Position numbers and translations under genes: made by a program. Source: JABDMH01 sp965223165 (GTDB taxonomy: Bacteria > Bacteroidota > Bacteroidia > Chitinophagales > Saprospiraceae). From it: 64,000 nt of DNA. The DNA lies in contig CBDCVQ010000019.1 in the NCBI GenBank assembly GCA_965223165.1, positions 744,001 to 808,000 of the forward strand, written 5' to 3'. The notes under the pieces are model-generated. The model had not been told where the DNA came from, made no database searches, and worked only from the letters and a program-made list of their open reading frames with translations. Of this stretch, positions 34,060 through 43,474 are shown piece by piece. Each line of letters opens with the position of its first letter. Position 1 is the stretch's first letter.

Positions 34060-35592
34060 ATGCCACGGAAGTGCACAGCAGACAATCGGTGGAGAGGTCT
34101 CCTACTCGCGGCGCTGCTCGTCGGCATCTGGTCATGTGATCCCTCCGGAGAAACGGCCACCAGCCACCCCAACATCGTTTACATTCTCGCAGACGACTTG
34201 GGCTTTGGGGATATCTCACTATTGAATCCCCGCTCTAAAATCAAGACGGAAAACATCGATGCCTTGGGCATCAACGGCATGACCTTTCGGGATGCGCACA
34301 GCGGATCAGCGGTGTGCACCCCTACTCGGTACGGTGTTCTGACAGGACGTTATGCCTGGCGTACGCATCTCAAGCGGGGGGTCCTGTGGAGTTGGGACCA
34401 GCCCCTGATTGCCAAGAACCGCACCACGGTAGCTTCCCTATTGAAGGAACATGGCTATCATACCGGCTGCATCGGCAAATGGCACTTGGGCCTGGGATGG
34501 CAAAGCGATACCGCGGGCGTAGTTGACATTCGAAAGCCGATATTGGAGGGCCCCAATGACAATGGGTTTGACTACTTCTTTGGCATCACCGCTTCCCTTG
34601 ATATCCCACCTTATATCTATCTGGAAAATGATCGTTCAACCACCCAACATATTGATACCATCGCCAAGGTGGAGGGCAAGAGTTTTTGGCGGGCCGGACA
34701 GATTGGGGAGGACCTGACCCATGCATCCGTGCTGCCCAAACTCACGGAGAAGGCGGTAGCTTATATCGACGAGCAGGCTGATAGCGAAGATCCCTTCTTT
34801 CTATATTTTCCCTTACCAGCACCCCACACCCCCATCGTGCCGACCGAACCCTTTCGGGGCAAAAGTGGCACCAATGCCTACGGCGATTTTGTGCTGCAAG
34901 TGGATGATGTGGTGCGGCAGGTCGTGTCAGCGCTGGAAGCTAACGGTATCAAGGACAATACCCTAGTGATCTTCACCAGCGACAACGGATGCTCGCCCAT
35001 GGCAGACTTTGAAGAGTTAGCGACCTATGGACATCACCCCAGTGGACCTTATCGAGGCCATAAGGCCGACATCTATGAAGGTGGTCATCGGGTGCCTTTC
35101 TTTGCCCAGTGGCCCGACCGAATCACCGCGGGAGCCACCAGCGATCAGACGGTTTGCCTCACAGATCTGCTGGCCAGTTGCGCGGAGATCGTGGGCGATA
35201 CGCTGGCCGACAATGAAGGCGAGGACAGCTACAGCATGGTGGCTCAGTTTGATCAAGGGGCAGAGGCATCCACCGCCCGAGAAGCCACGGTACATCACTC
35301 GATCAACGGTTCTTTTGCCATACGTCGCGGTCCGTGGAAGCTGGCTCTCTGTCCGGGATCGGGCGGGTGGAGTTATCCCAGACCAAGGGAGGTCGCCGAC
35401 TTGGATTTGCCGCCAGTGCAACTCTTCAATCTGCAAACGGACGAAGCGGAGCAGACCAACTTGGCCCTCCAACACCCGGACATCGTCCAGGAGCTGGGAG
35501 ACCTGATGCAGTCCTACATTGACCTGGGTCGGAGCACGCCCGGACCCCCGCAAGAGAACGACACGGAGACCTTACTGTACCTGGAGCGTTAG
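34060..35592 (+). CDS. Sulfatase (arylsulfatase family), lipoprotein
   Basis: A 510-residue sulfatase. The N-terminal lipobox-like VGIWSC (Cys26) suggests lipidation. NIVYILADDLGFGD holds the first calcium ligands, the formylglycine site is Cys86 in AVCTPTRYGVLTGR (CxPxR), and GKWHLG, HTPIVP and FTSDNG hold further active-site residues. It removes sulfate esters from a glycan or aryl ester, after the Cys is converted to formylglycine by a maturase encoded elsewhere. It begins 25 bp after the cytochrome protein gene. Confidence 0.95.
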   Translation: MPRKCTADNRWRGLLLAALLVGIWSCDPSGETATSHPNIVYILADDLGFGDISLLNPRSKIKTENIDALGINGMTFRDAHSGSAVCTPTRYGVLTGRYAWRTHLKRGVLWSWDQPLIAKNRTTVASLLKEHGYHTGCIGKWHLGLGWQSDTAGVVDIRKPILEGPNDNGFDYFFGITASLDIPPYIYLENDRSTTQHIDTIAKVEGKSFWRAGQIGEDLTHASVLPKLTEKAVAYIDEQADSEDPFFLYFPLPAPHTPIVPTEPFRGKSGTNAYGDFVLQVDDVVRQVVSALEANGIKDNTLVIFTSDNGCSPMADFEELATYGHHPSGPYRGHKADIYEGGHRVPFFAQWPDRITAGATSDQTVCLTDLLASCAEIVGDTLADNEGEDSYSMVAQFDQGAEASTAREATVHHSINGSFAIRRGPWKLALCPGSGGWSYPRPREVADLDLPPVQLFNLQTDEAEQTNLALQHPDIVQELGDLMQSYIDLGRSTPGPPQENDTETLLYLER

Positions 35593-35620
35593 ACCTCCAT
35601 CACATTTGATAGACACCATT

Positions 35621-37135
35621 ATGAGAAATACCATTTTTCTGCTCTGTGCCCTGCTCCTGATCGCGACTGCCTGCCAGGAAAAGGCGGCGTCGGCGGCCAA
35701 GCCAAATATTGTATTCCTTTTTGCCGACGACCAGACCTTCAACACCATTCGGCACCTGGGCAACCCGGAAATTCACACGCCCAACCTGGACCGGCTGGCC
35801 CAAGGGGGCACGAGCTTCACCAATGCCTTCAACATGGGAGGCTGGCACGGGGCCGTCTGCGTGGCCTCTCGATCTATGATGATTTCGGGCAAAATGTTGT
35901 GGCAGGCTCGACAGCAGGATCAAATCTGGCGCGAAAAGGATTATAGCTCCCTACCCAATAGCTGGGGGCAGCTGATGCGGAGAGCGGGCTACAACACGTA
36001 TATGTCGGGCAAATGGCATGTCGCCCTGCCTGCGGACTCGGTGTTTACCACCGTGCGGCACATCCGGCCAGGTATGCCTCGTGACCACTGGGGGCCCTTC
36101 GCCCGGGGTGAGGGGGGCGAGAAGCTGAGAAGATATGGTAAGGAACCCGTCAACCTGAAAGAAATCATGCCGGTGGGTTATCATCGACCTAACGACGAAA
36201 ACGATGACTCCTGGCTGCCTACCGACACCAGTCATGGCGGCTTCTGGCAGGGAGGCACCCACTGGAGCGAGGTGCTCAAAGACGATGCCCTGGATTACAT
36301 CGCCGACGCCACTGCCCAAGAAGACCCATTCTTCATGTATCTCGCCTTCAACGCACCGCATGATCCGCGGCAATCGCCCCAGGCGTTCCTCGATCTACAT
36401 CCCCTCGAGAACATCACGGTGCCGGAAAACTGGCTGCCCGAATATCCCTGGAAAGACAGCATTGGCAACGGTCCCGGCCTCCGCGACGAAGCGTTGGCCC
36501 CTTTCCCCCGCACCGAATACGCCATTAAAAAGCACCTCCAAGAATATTATGCGATCATCAGCCATCTGGACCATCAGGTGGGGCTGGTCCTGGATGCCCT
36601 GGAAGAGGCGGGCGTAATGGACAACACATACATCTTTTTCTCTGCCGACCACGGATTGGGGGTAGGCCAACATGGCCTGCTGGGCAAGCAAAATATGTTT
36701 GACCACAGCATGCGTGTGCCTCTCCTGCTGCGTGGACCCGGCATCCCGGCCAATCGACAACTGGCACAGGACGTGTACCTCCAGGACATCATGGCTACTT
36801 CCCTGGAAATCGCCGGAATCAGCAAGCCCGCCCATGTACAATTTCACAGCTTTCTGCCTCTCGCTCGAGGCGAAAGTGCAGATCCGTCCTATGACGCGAT
36901 TTATGGAGCCTACGTCAATTTTCAGCGGATGATCCGAAAAGACGGTTATAAACTGATCGCCTATCCCAAGGCCCAGAAGCTCCTCCTCTTCGATCTGGCG
37001 GCCGATCCTAAGGAGATGCGTGATCTGGCCGCCTCACCGGATCACCAGGATCGGGTCCGGACCCTATTCGCAGAGCTGCAGGCCCTCCAAGCGGAAATGG
37101 ACGATGACTTGGATCTCTCGGCCCTGGCTCCTTAA
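35621..37135 (+). CDS. Second sulfatase, lipoprotein
   Basis: A 504-residue sulfatase of a different subfamily from its neighbour. The N-terminus MRNTIFLLCALLLIATAC ends in a lipobox Cys (18). NIVFLFADDQ gives calcium ligands, the formylglycine site is Cys80 in AVCVASRSMMISG (CxAxR), and GKWHVA, NAPHDPR and FSADHGLG follow. The Met at 35621 is chosen because the longer upstream frame overlaps the previous gene and lacks the signal. Two unlike sulfatases side by side suggest a substrate with more than one sulfate position. Calling it a choline-sulfatase-like group member would be speculative. Confidence 0.94.
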   Translation: MRNTIFLLCALLLIATACQEKAASAAKPNIVFLFADDQTFNTIRHLGNPEIHTPNLDRLAQGGTSFTNAFNMGGWHGAVCVASRSMMISGKMLWQARQQDQIWREKDYSSLPNSWGQLMRRAGYNTYMSGKWHVALPADSVFTTVRHIRPGMPRDHWGPFARGEGGEKLRRYGKEPVNLKEIMPVGYHRPNDENDDSWLPTDTSHGGFWQGGTHWSEVLKDDALDYIADATAQEDPFFMYLAFNAPHDPRQSPQAFLDLHPLENITVPENWLPEYPWKDSIGNGPGLRDEALAPFPRTEYAIKKHLQEYYAIISHLDHQVGLVLDALEEAGVMDNTYIFFSADHGLGVGQHGLLGKQNMFDHSMRVPLLLRGPGIPANRQLAQDVYLQDIMATSLEIAGISKPAHVQFHSFLPLARGESADPSYDAIYGAYVNFQRMIRKDGYKLIAYPKAQKLLLFDLAADPKEMRDLAASPDHQDRVRTLFAELQALQAEMDDDLDLSALAP

Positions 37136-37164
37136 TCGGGCCATGCGATGAGGGTGTCGATGTG

Positions 37165-38265
37165 TAGGGGATTCTTGCCAATGGGCGGCTCGCCGATCCG
37201 GCGCAAAATGTTGAGCTGTGTAACTGTGTAGTTGTTGAGAAGGGCGTGCATCATCATTACCATCACAATCCTCCATCATGCCGCCTGGATGCCCATAACA
37301 CGACAAAGGGATTCTTGCCAATGGGTGGCTCGCCGATCTCGGCCACGCACCGGCTGACGCACCGCTCGACGATCCGGCGCAAAATGTTGAGCTGTGTAGT
37401 TTGTTGAGAAGGGCGTGCATCATCATTACCATCACAATCCCCCATCATGCCGCCCGGATGCCCATAACACGACAAAGGGATTCTTGCCAATGGGTGGCTC
37501 GCCGATCTCGGCCACGCACCGGCCCGGCCCGCAGCTCGCCGATCCAGGCAACCGTCCACCGTCCACCGTCACAATCACCATCACAATCCTCCATCTCACC
37601 AACCCAGGCGTGCCCATACCAACGCCAGGAAGTCTTGCCAATGGGCGGCTCGCCGATCTCGGCCACGCATCGGCCGGCCCCGCAGCTCGACGATCCGGCG
37701 CAAAAATGTTGAGCTGTGTAGCTGTGTAGTTGTTGAGAAGGGTGTGCATCATTATCACCATCACCATCCTCCATCTCACCAACCCAGGCGTGCCCATACC
37801 AACGCCAGGAAGTCTTGTCAATGGGTGGCTCGCCGATCTCGGCCACGCATCGGCCGGCCCCGCAGCTCGACGATCCGGCGCAAAAATGTTGAGTTGTTTA
37901 GCTGTGTAGTTGTTGAGAAGGGCGTGCATCATTATCACCATCACAATCTCCCATCATGCCGCCTGGGGGTGCCCATAACACGACAAAGGGATTCTTGCCA
38001 ATGAGTGGCTCGCCGATCTCGGCCACGCGCAGGCTGACGCGCAGCTCGACGATCCGGCGTCAAAAATGTTGAGCTGTGTAGCTGTGTAGTTGTTGAGAAG
38101 GGCGTCCATCATCATCACCATCACAATCCTCCATCATGCCGCCTGGGCGTGCCCATACCAACGCCAGGAAGTCGTGCCAATGGGCGGCTCGCCGATCTCG
38201 GCCACGCATCGGCCCGGCCCGCAGCTCGCCGATCCGGCGCAACCGTCCACCGTCCACCGTCCACA
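37165..38265. repeat. Seven-unit intergenic array of ~180 bp repeats
   Basis: The core caatgggtggctcgccgat begins at 37179, 37319, 37488, 37639, 37819, 37999 and 38178, giving steps of 140, 169, 151, 180, 180 and 179 bp. Full units also contain cagctcgacgatccggcgc, gtgtagctgtgtagttgttg and a tract of cat/cac triplets (atcatcatcaccatcac). Shorter steps lack parts of the unit. Reverse-complement relatives of the core lie at 14192-14600. Many short ORFs cross the array but follow the repeat and are not genes. The whole 1.19 kb gap between sulfatase and kinase-cyclase genes is occupied by it. Confidence 0.92.
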
Positions 38266-38324
38266 ATGGGTGACCTCTCGCCCCTAAGAATCACTATCTT
38301 TAGAAGTCCGCGTTTTAAGAACCA

Positions 38325-41207
38325 ATGAAATCAGCTTGCCTGGCATCCCTGCTCCTTGTGCTCCTTTGTCATCTGCCATTGGTGGGACAGGACCATATTT
38401 CAGCGCTTGAGGACAAGATCGAACGCCTGCCCGACAGCCGAGAAAAGGTCGAAAGCCTGGTCGAACTGGGCAGTATGCTGCAAGCCTCCAAACCGCGCCA
38501 GTCCATCCGTGCCTATGAGAAGGCCATTGATCTGGGGGCAACCATCGGGCATGCCCCAGGAATCACCAGCGCCAAGTATGGTTTGGCCATCACCTACTTC
38601 ACCTCCGGTCGCACCAATCGGGGCATTGAAACACTGGAAGAGCACCTGCCTCAGTTGGAGCAAGCGGGCAATACCGAGCAACTGCAGCGGTTTTATCTGC
38701 TGCTAGCGCAGATGAACGGAAAGAAAAAGGACCTGGTAGGGCTGCGCAAGTATCAGAAGCTCTACGTACAACTGCAAGATAGCCTCATCCAGGCGCGGGC
38801 AGCGGAAGAGATCTCCATCATCGAGGAAAAATACCGGGAAGAAAAGACCATCGCAACCGAGGCGGTCCAACAAAAGGATCAGGCCCTCAGCGACTTGCGT
38901 GAACAAGAAGCCATCAATCTTCGCAAGCAACTCGAAATCGCCAGGCTCCAGACGCAAACGGCCGAATTAGAACGGGCCAATGCCGAGAAGGAGCAGGACC
39001 GTCTGGCCAAGGTCAACGAAGCCATCCAATTGGAGATCGAGCTCAGTGAAAAAATCCAAAACCGAAATCGACTCATCTATTTTGGTGCGGCTCTGCTCGT
39101 CTTTGCGGGCTTCTTACTGCAGCGCTATCGCATCCTCCAACAACGTAAACGCGTCGAGTTTGAGCAGCAGAAATCGGAGCGCCTGGAACAGATCGACCGC
39201 TTAAAAGATCAGTTTCTGGCCAACACCTCGCACGAGCTCAAGACTCCCCTCAATGGGATCATTGGTATCGCGGAAGGACTGTATGATGGTGTGCACGACA
39301 GTGATCCGGCTCAGCGCAAGTCCAACCTGGGCATGATCATCACATCGGGCAAGAGACTTAGCAATCTGGTCAATGACCTCCTGGACTTTAGTAAGATCCG
39401 AAACGACGAACTGCATCTCAACCTTCGCCCGGTCGACATGCGGTCGATCGCAGAGGTGGTCCTGGTGATGAGCAAGTCCCTGGCGGAGGCCAAAGGCATT
39501 GAACTACAGAATAAAGTGCCGGGCAACCTCTCGGCCGTACACGGAGACGAGGATAGACTCCAACAAATCCTGTTTAATCTGGTGGACAATGCGATCAAGT
39601 TTAGCAAAGGCGGCGTGGTGCAAGTCCGGGCCGAGCAGGCTGACGGTAAGGTGACGGTCACCGTCGACGACGAAGGGATGGGAATTCCTCCTGACCAAAT
39701 CGAAACGGTCTTCGATGATTTTACCCAGATCGATGGTGGCCTCAATCGGTCCTATGGTGGCGCTGGCTTGGGGCTGAGCATTACCAAAAACCTGGTGGTA
39801 TTGCACGGCGGCGAAGTCAACGTCAGCTCGCAGTTGGACAAAGGATCCTCTTTCTCCTTCTCGATCCCCATCTCGGCAGAGAAGCCCCCGGCGAGCGGCC
39901 TCAAGACCGATCTGGCCCGGTTACTCTCGCTCGGCGCCTCGTCACCCGAACCAATGGCGACTTCCCCGGCCCCGGAGCAAAAAGTGGCTGCCGCAGACGA
40001 TCAGAAGGTGAGTATCCTCATCGTCGACGACGAGCCCATCAACCAGCAGGTACTCAGAAACCACCTTTCAGAGACACATTACGAGATATCGACTGCCATG
40101 GATGGAGCGGAGGCCATGCGCCTGGTGGAGAATGGCCAAAAGTTTGACTTGGTGTTGCTCGACATTATGATGCCAGGCATGACTGGCTACACCGTCTGTC
40201 AGCAGATTCGCAAAAAGTACCTAGCCTCTGAGCTACCCATCATCATGATTACCGCCAAAAACCAAGTGTCGGATCTGGTGGAGGCCCTCTCCTATGGCGC
40301 CAATGATTATCTCGCCAAGCCGTTTTCCAAAGATGAGTTTCTCGCTCGCATCAAGACCCATCTGGATCTCTACGCGATCAATAGCGCCACCACCCGATTT
40401 GTACCCAGTGAATTCTTGCGCTCACTTGGCTATGAGACCATCACCGATGTGCGCCTGGGCGATCACCAAGAACGCGATGTCACCGTGTTTTTCTCGGACA
40501 TTCGCTCGTATACCACTATGTCGGAGTCGATGTCACCCGAGCAAAACTTCAAATTTGTCGCTGCCTACGTCAATCGGATGGGTCCCATCATCAAGCGCTT
40601 TGACGGATTTGTGTTGCAATATCTGGGGGATGGGATCATGGCACTCTTCCTGGATAGTCCGGATAAGGCGGTGCAGGCCTCCGTCGCCATGCAGCGACGT
40701 ATCTATCAATACAACCAAGAACGTGTAGCCCTCGGCCGAGAGCCCATCAGCGTCGGTATGGGCTTGCACACGGGCCCGCTGGTCATGGGCATCATCGGTG
40801 ATAGCAGCCGCAACGATCCCACTACGATCTCCGATGCAGTCAATGTGGCTTCGCGCATGGAGGGGCTTACGCGCCGATTTGGTGCCAAGGTACTAGTCAC
40901 CCGATCCACCATCGATCGGATGGCTGAAGCAGGAGAAGTCTCCCATCGATACCTAGGCAAGGTAGAGACGAAGGGCAAGAAAGAGCTGGTGGAAGTCTAT
41001 GAGATTTTAGATGCCGAGGAGGAAGATCGACGGGCCACCAAGATGGCCACCCGCACCCAGTTTGAGGCGGGGGTCAAGGCCTTCATCCAACGCGACTACG
41101 CCGCCGCCCTCCAAGCCTTCAAAGCTGTCCTGCAGCAGGATGAACATGATCTTGCTACCATCTACTACGTCAAGGAAGCCCAGGCCTACCTGGACGTACC
41201 CGTCTAG
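38325..41207 (+). CDS. Hybrid sensor: TPR, histidine kinase, receiver and adenylate cyclase
   Basis: A 960-residue signalling protein. In order it has a signal peptide (about residues 1-21), TPR helices (about 25-155), a coiled coil (155-245), a membrane helix (250-266), HisKA with His303 in TSHELKTPL, HATPase (about 405-515; DNAIKFSKG, DEGMGIPP, GAGLGLSI), receiver (about 562-680; phospho-acceptor Asp613 in LLDIMMPG), and a class III nucleotide cyclase domain (about 715-895; metal residues Asp725 in FFSDIRS and Asp769 in YLGDG). A short TPR-like tail follows. The receiver and cyclase on one chain suggest that phosphorelay controls cAMP (or cGMP) synthesis. The stop codon lies in an inverted-repeat element. 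Confidence 0.93.
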   Translation: MKSACLASLLLVLLCHLPLVGQDHISALEDKIERLPDSREKVESLVELGSMLQASKPRQSIRAYEKAIDLGATIGHAPGITSAKYGLAITYFTSGRTNRGIETLEEHLPQLEQAGNTEQLQRFYLLLAQMNGKKKDLVGLRKYQKLYVQLQDSLIQARAAEEISIIEEKYREEKTIATEAVQQKDQALSDLREQEAINLRKQLEIARLQTQTAELERANAEKEQDRLAKVNEAIQLEIELSEKIQNRNRLIYFGAALLVFAGFLLQRYRILQQRKRVEFEQQKSERLEQIDRLKDQFLANTSHELKTPLNGIIGIAEGLYDGVHDSDPAQRKSNLGMIITSGKRLSNLVNDLLDFSKIRNDELHLNLRPVDMRSIAEVVLVMSKSLAEAKGIELQNKVPGNLSAVHGDEDRLQQILFNLVDNAIKFSKGGVVQVRAEQADGKVTVTVDDEGMGIPPDQIETVFDDFTQIDGGLNRSYGGAGLGLSITKNLVVLHGGEVNVSSQLDKGSSFSFSIPISAEKPPASGLKTDLARLLSLGASSPEPMATSPAPEQKVAAADDQKVSILIVDDEPINQQVLRNHLSETHYEISTAMDGAEAMRLVENGQKFDLVLLDIMMPGMTGYTVCQQIRKKYLASELPIIMITAKNQVSDLVEALSYGANDYLAKPFSKDEFLARIKTHLDLYAINSATTRFVPSEFLRSLGYETITDVRLGDHQERDVTVFFSDIRSYTTMSESMSPEQNFKFVAAYVNRMGPIIKRFDGFVLQYLGDGIMALFLDSPDKAVQASVAMQRRIYQYNQERVALGREPISVGMGLHTGPLVMGIIGDSSRNDPTTISDAVNVASRMEGLTRRFGAKVLVTRSTIDRMAEAGEVSHRYLGKVETKGKKELVEVYEILDAEEEDRRATKMATRTQFEAGVKAFIQRDYAAALQAFKAVLQQDEHDLATIYYVKEAQAYLDVPV

Positions 41208-41428
41208 TAGAGTTTCGCATTAGATATGTTGAATAAATCTAATAGGATTTTGTCCGCAGACAAGGCATGACCGAACGATCTCGTAGCGTCGAGCATGGCA
41301 ATGCGAGAAGTGAGGGAACCGCGAAAGCGGGTGGGTGGCTAGCCGTAGCTACGGCGAGGCTTTGCAACGAAGTATGCGGACCAAAGACATTAGAATTAAC
41401 CACAAGATTTAATGCGAAACTCTACTAG
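41204..41428. mobile_element. MITE-like inverted-repeat element, 225 bp, copy 1
   Basis: The ends ctagtagagtttcgcatt and aatgcgaaactctactag are perfect 18-bp inverted repeats. Inside are a GAAA-capped hairpin (ccgc-gaaa-gcgg, 41319-41330) and a perfect 14-bp palindrome (41342-41355). The element has no ORF of note. It begins within the stop codon region of the kinase-cyclase gene, supplying its TAG, and ends 12 bp before the convergent CoxG-like gene. A second copy is at 57196-57425. Confidence 0.9.
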
Positions 41429-41440
41429 GAGGCTGTTGAC

Positions 41441-42016
41441 CTATTCGTCTTTAGTGCCGCGACCGAAGAGGCCGGACAACTTGTCCTTGACCACATTGCC
41501 CACGATCGACCCAGCGTCCAGCGAACTGCCCTGCTCCGCAGCGTCTCCCGAATCCGCTTCTCCGGCAAGCTTCTGACGAAAGTTGGCGATGAACTGGTCA
41601 GCCAGCTGATTGGAAACGTCGCCAATCAAGCGGGAACCAAACTGAGCGAGAATCCCCGTGATGCTTATCTCCATAGAAAAATCTACATCCGTGCCTCCCG
41701 AAGCCGCCTCCGCCAGTTTGGTGTGAAGTACCATATCGGCGCTACCCTTTCCGCGGGCATCCATCCCTTTGCCGCTGAGTCGCATTTCGTGCGTCTCTTC
41801 ATTGAGCTCCTCAATGGTGATCTGGCCATTGTATTTGGCACTGACCGGCCCAATCTTCATTTTCACCTGCCCTTTATAATTGGCATCATCGACTTGCTCG
41901 GTCAGGGTTGCACCGGGTACGCAGGTGACTACCTGACTCGGATCACTGAGCTGACTCCACACGGCATCTATGGCCGAATCGACGGAAAAATCCTTTTCAA
42001 CAGTCGTTTTCATCAC
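41441..42016 (-). CDS. CoxG/SRPBCC-family protein
   Basis: A 191-residue protein of the carbon monoxide dehydrogenase subunit G (CoxG) family, which adopts the SRPBCC lipid/ligand-binding fold. The N-terminal beta strand and helix (EKDFSVDSAIDAVWSQLSDPSQVVTCVPGA) and KIGPVSAKYNG are typical. A linker and short C-terminal helix follow. No CO dehydrogenase genes are in the window, so it probably has a general role in ligand or protein assembly. Start is one of two adjacent Met codons. Confidence 0.85.
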   Translation of the reverse strand: MMKTTVEKDFSVDSAIDAVWSQLSDPSQVVTCVPGATLTEQVDDANYKGQVKMKIGPVSAKYNGQITIEELNEETHEMRLSGKGMDARGKGSADMVLHTKLAEAASGGTDVDFSMEISITGILAQFGSRLIGDVSNQLADQFIANFRQKLAGEADSGDAAEQGSSLDAGSIVGNVVKDKLSGLFGRGTKDE

Positions 42017-42191
42017 GAGTGCTTTTAGACAATACCTAAAGTATCACTTTTTCGGGAGGTCCCTCCCATCTAACACACGCTGACTGAGCGTACTGTCGCC
42101 TGCCATCTCTCTACCATGCAAGTGGCCCCTCAAGGGCCGACTATCATCTTCCTTGCCAGTAGCGTATTTTAGCGCCAAGATCGAACGCTGA

Positions 42192-43247
42192 ATGAAAGAC
42201 AATCTGTTGCCTTCAAAGAAAAAGATCCTCTTTCCGGTGAAGCCTGCCTTGCGGGATTATCTGGATGCGTACAATCGCAAGATTCGGATATCTCTGCAAT
42301 ATCAGGATCTACTCAGACATATCGAATCGATTCCGTTACTGGATATGGACGACAAGGACACCCTTTGGCGATCTGTCTACTACAACGCCCAGGATCAACG
42401 TGACATCGATCGCGACCTAAAGCTGATCTACGCCCATCTGAAGACCGACGGAAATGTCGATGTGCTGCAGCATCTATCCATCGCGAGGATTGACTTCTGC
42501 ACGTTTGGAAATACCAAGCCCTTCCGAATTCGCATCATCAACCGATTTAATGACAACTACGATCATTTCTACATCAAGCAGGCCGATGCATCCCGGGTGT
42601 ATGGGCTCGAGCTGGAAAATCTAGTTTCCCCCAATCCGTTCGAATATTTCCTCAATGACGGCACATTGATCGAGGAACATATAGCCGGCATACCCGGAGA
42701 TGATTTTATTAAAAATAATCTGGACGAAAATGAATTCAACCAGATCCGGATCGCTAAAGAGTTTATAAAATTTAATGAACGATGCTTCGTACGATTACTT
42801 GGCGACATGCGCGCTTACAATTATGTGATCGACATTACACCGGACATTGAGGGTTCGCAGTTTAGGATCCGGGCCATCGATTTTGATCAGCAGTCCTATG
42901 AAGGCCGTAAAAACTTTTATTTGCCCCAATTTTTTAAAGACAATAATCCCATTATTTTTTTGGGTGTAAAGCACATGAAGCAGGAAACGGTCGTGCAGTA
43001 TCAGTTGGAAGAAAGGAGTCTGATCGCCGCCCGGGTCAAAAGCACACAGTTGCGACTGCGCGAACTATTTGACATCATGCAGGAAGACGTCATTTCTTTT
43101 CCGGATAAAATCCAGCAACTCCGGCGTGAACTCACCAAGCATCATAAGAACGATGCATTTGCCTCGTGCAAAAGCATGGGTGAGATCGTACGCACTAATT
43201 TCCGCCTGCTGCTGCAGAAGGATTTTAAGCAGAGTATTGTCTTTTAG
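42192..43247 (+). CDS. Unrecognised protein with kinase-fold-like motifs
   Basis: A 351-residue soluble protein that I cannot place in a named family. Some features follow the order of kinase-fold enzymes. FYIKQ (Lys129) could be the nucleotide-binding Lys, EEHIAGIPGDDFI (about residues 161-173) could be a hinge, LLGDMRAYNYVID (Asp205, Asn210) resembles a catalytic loop, and RAIDFDQ (Asp230, Asp232) resembles a metal site. The C-terminal 80 residues are helical. It is monocistronic and convergent with the RidA-like gene. The kinase suggestion is an inference from spacing and residues. Confidence 0.72.
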   Translation: MKDNLLPSKKKILFPVKPALRDYLDAYNRKIRISLQYQDLLRHIESIPLLDMDDKDTLWRSVYYNAQDQRDIDRDLKLIYAHLKTDGNVDVLQHLSIARIDFCTFGNTKPFRIRIINRFNDNYDHFYIKQADASRVYGLELENLVSPNPFEYFLNDGTLIEEHIAGIPGDDFIKNNLDENEFNQIRIAKEFIKFNERCFVRLLGDMRAYNYVIDITPDIEGSQFRIRAIDFDQQSYEGRKNFYLPQFFKDNNPIIFLGVKHMKQETVVQYQLEERSLIAARVKSTQLRLRELFDIMQEDVISFPDKIQQLRRELTKHHKNDAFASCKSMGEIVRTNFRLLLQKDFKQSIVF

Positions 43248-43257
43248 GATATCCACT

Positions 43258-43465
43258 CCAAAGTGAGCTTGAGTTTGGAGTTGTGAGTGACTTGAGTTCG
43301 GAGTGAGCTTGAGTGAACTTGAGTGAGCTTGAGTGAGCTTGAGTGAACTTGAGTGAGCTTGAGTGAGCTTGAGTGATTAGATGAGTCCGCCTGTCAACTC
43401 AGAACTCGCTAACTCAGAACTCGCCAACTCAGAACTCAGAACTCGCTAACTCAGAACTCGGCACT
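43258..43465. repeat. Short tandem repeats between convergent genes
   Basis: 43301-43370 consists of seven copies of the decamer GAGTGARCTT. 43396-43460 contains repeats of aactcagaactcgct. The two halves are partly complementary to each other (gagtt/aactc), so transcripts from either side could fold here. No gene is present in the 227 bp gap. Confidence 0.9.
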
Positions 43466-43474
43466 CCCTCCAGC

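Noticed and set aside
37064..38266. Several 70-170 residue ORFs on both strands
   Set aside because: They follow the ~180 bp repeats, repeat the same peptide words, and have no start signals or homology I recognise.
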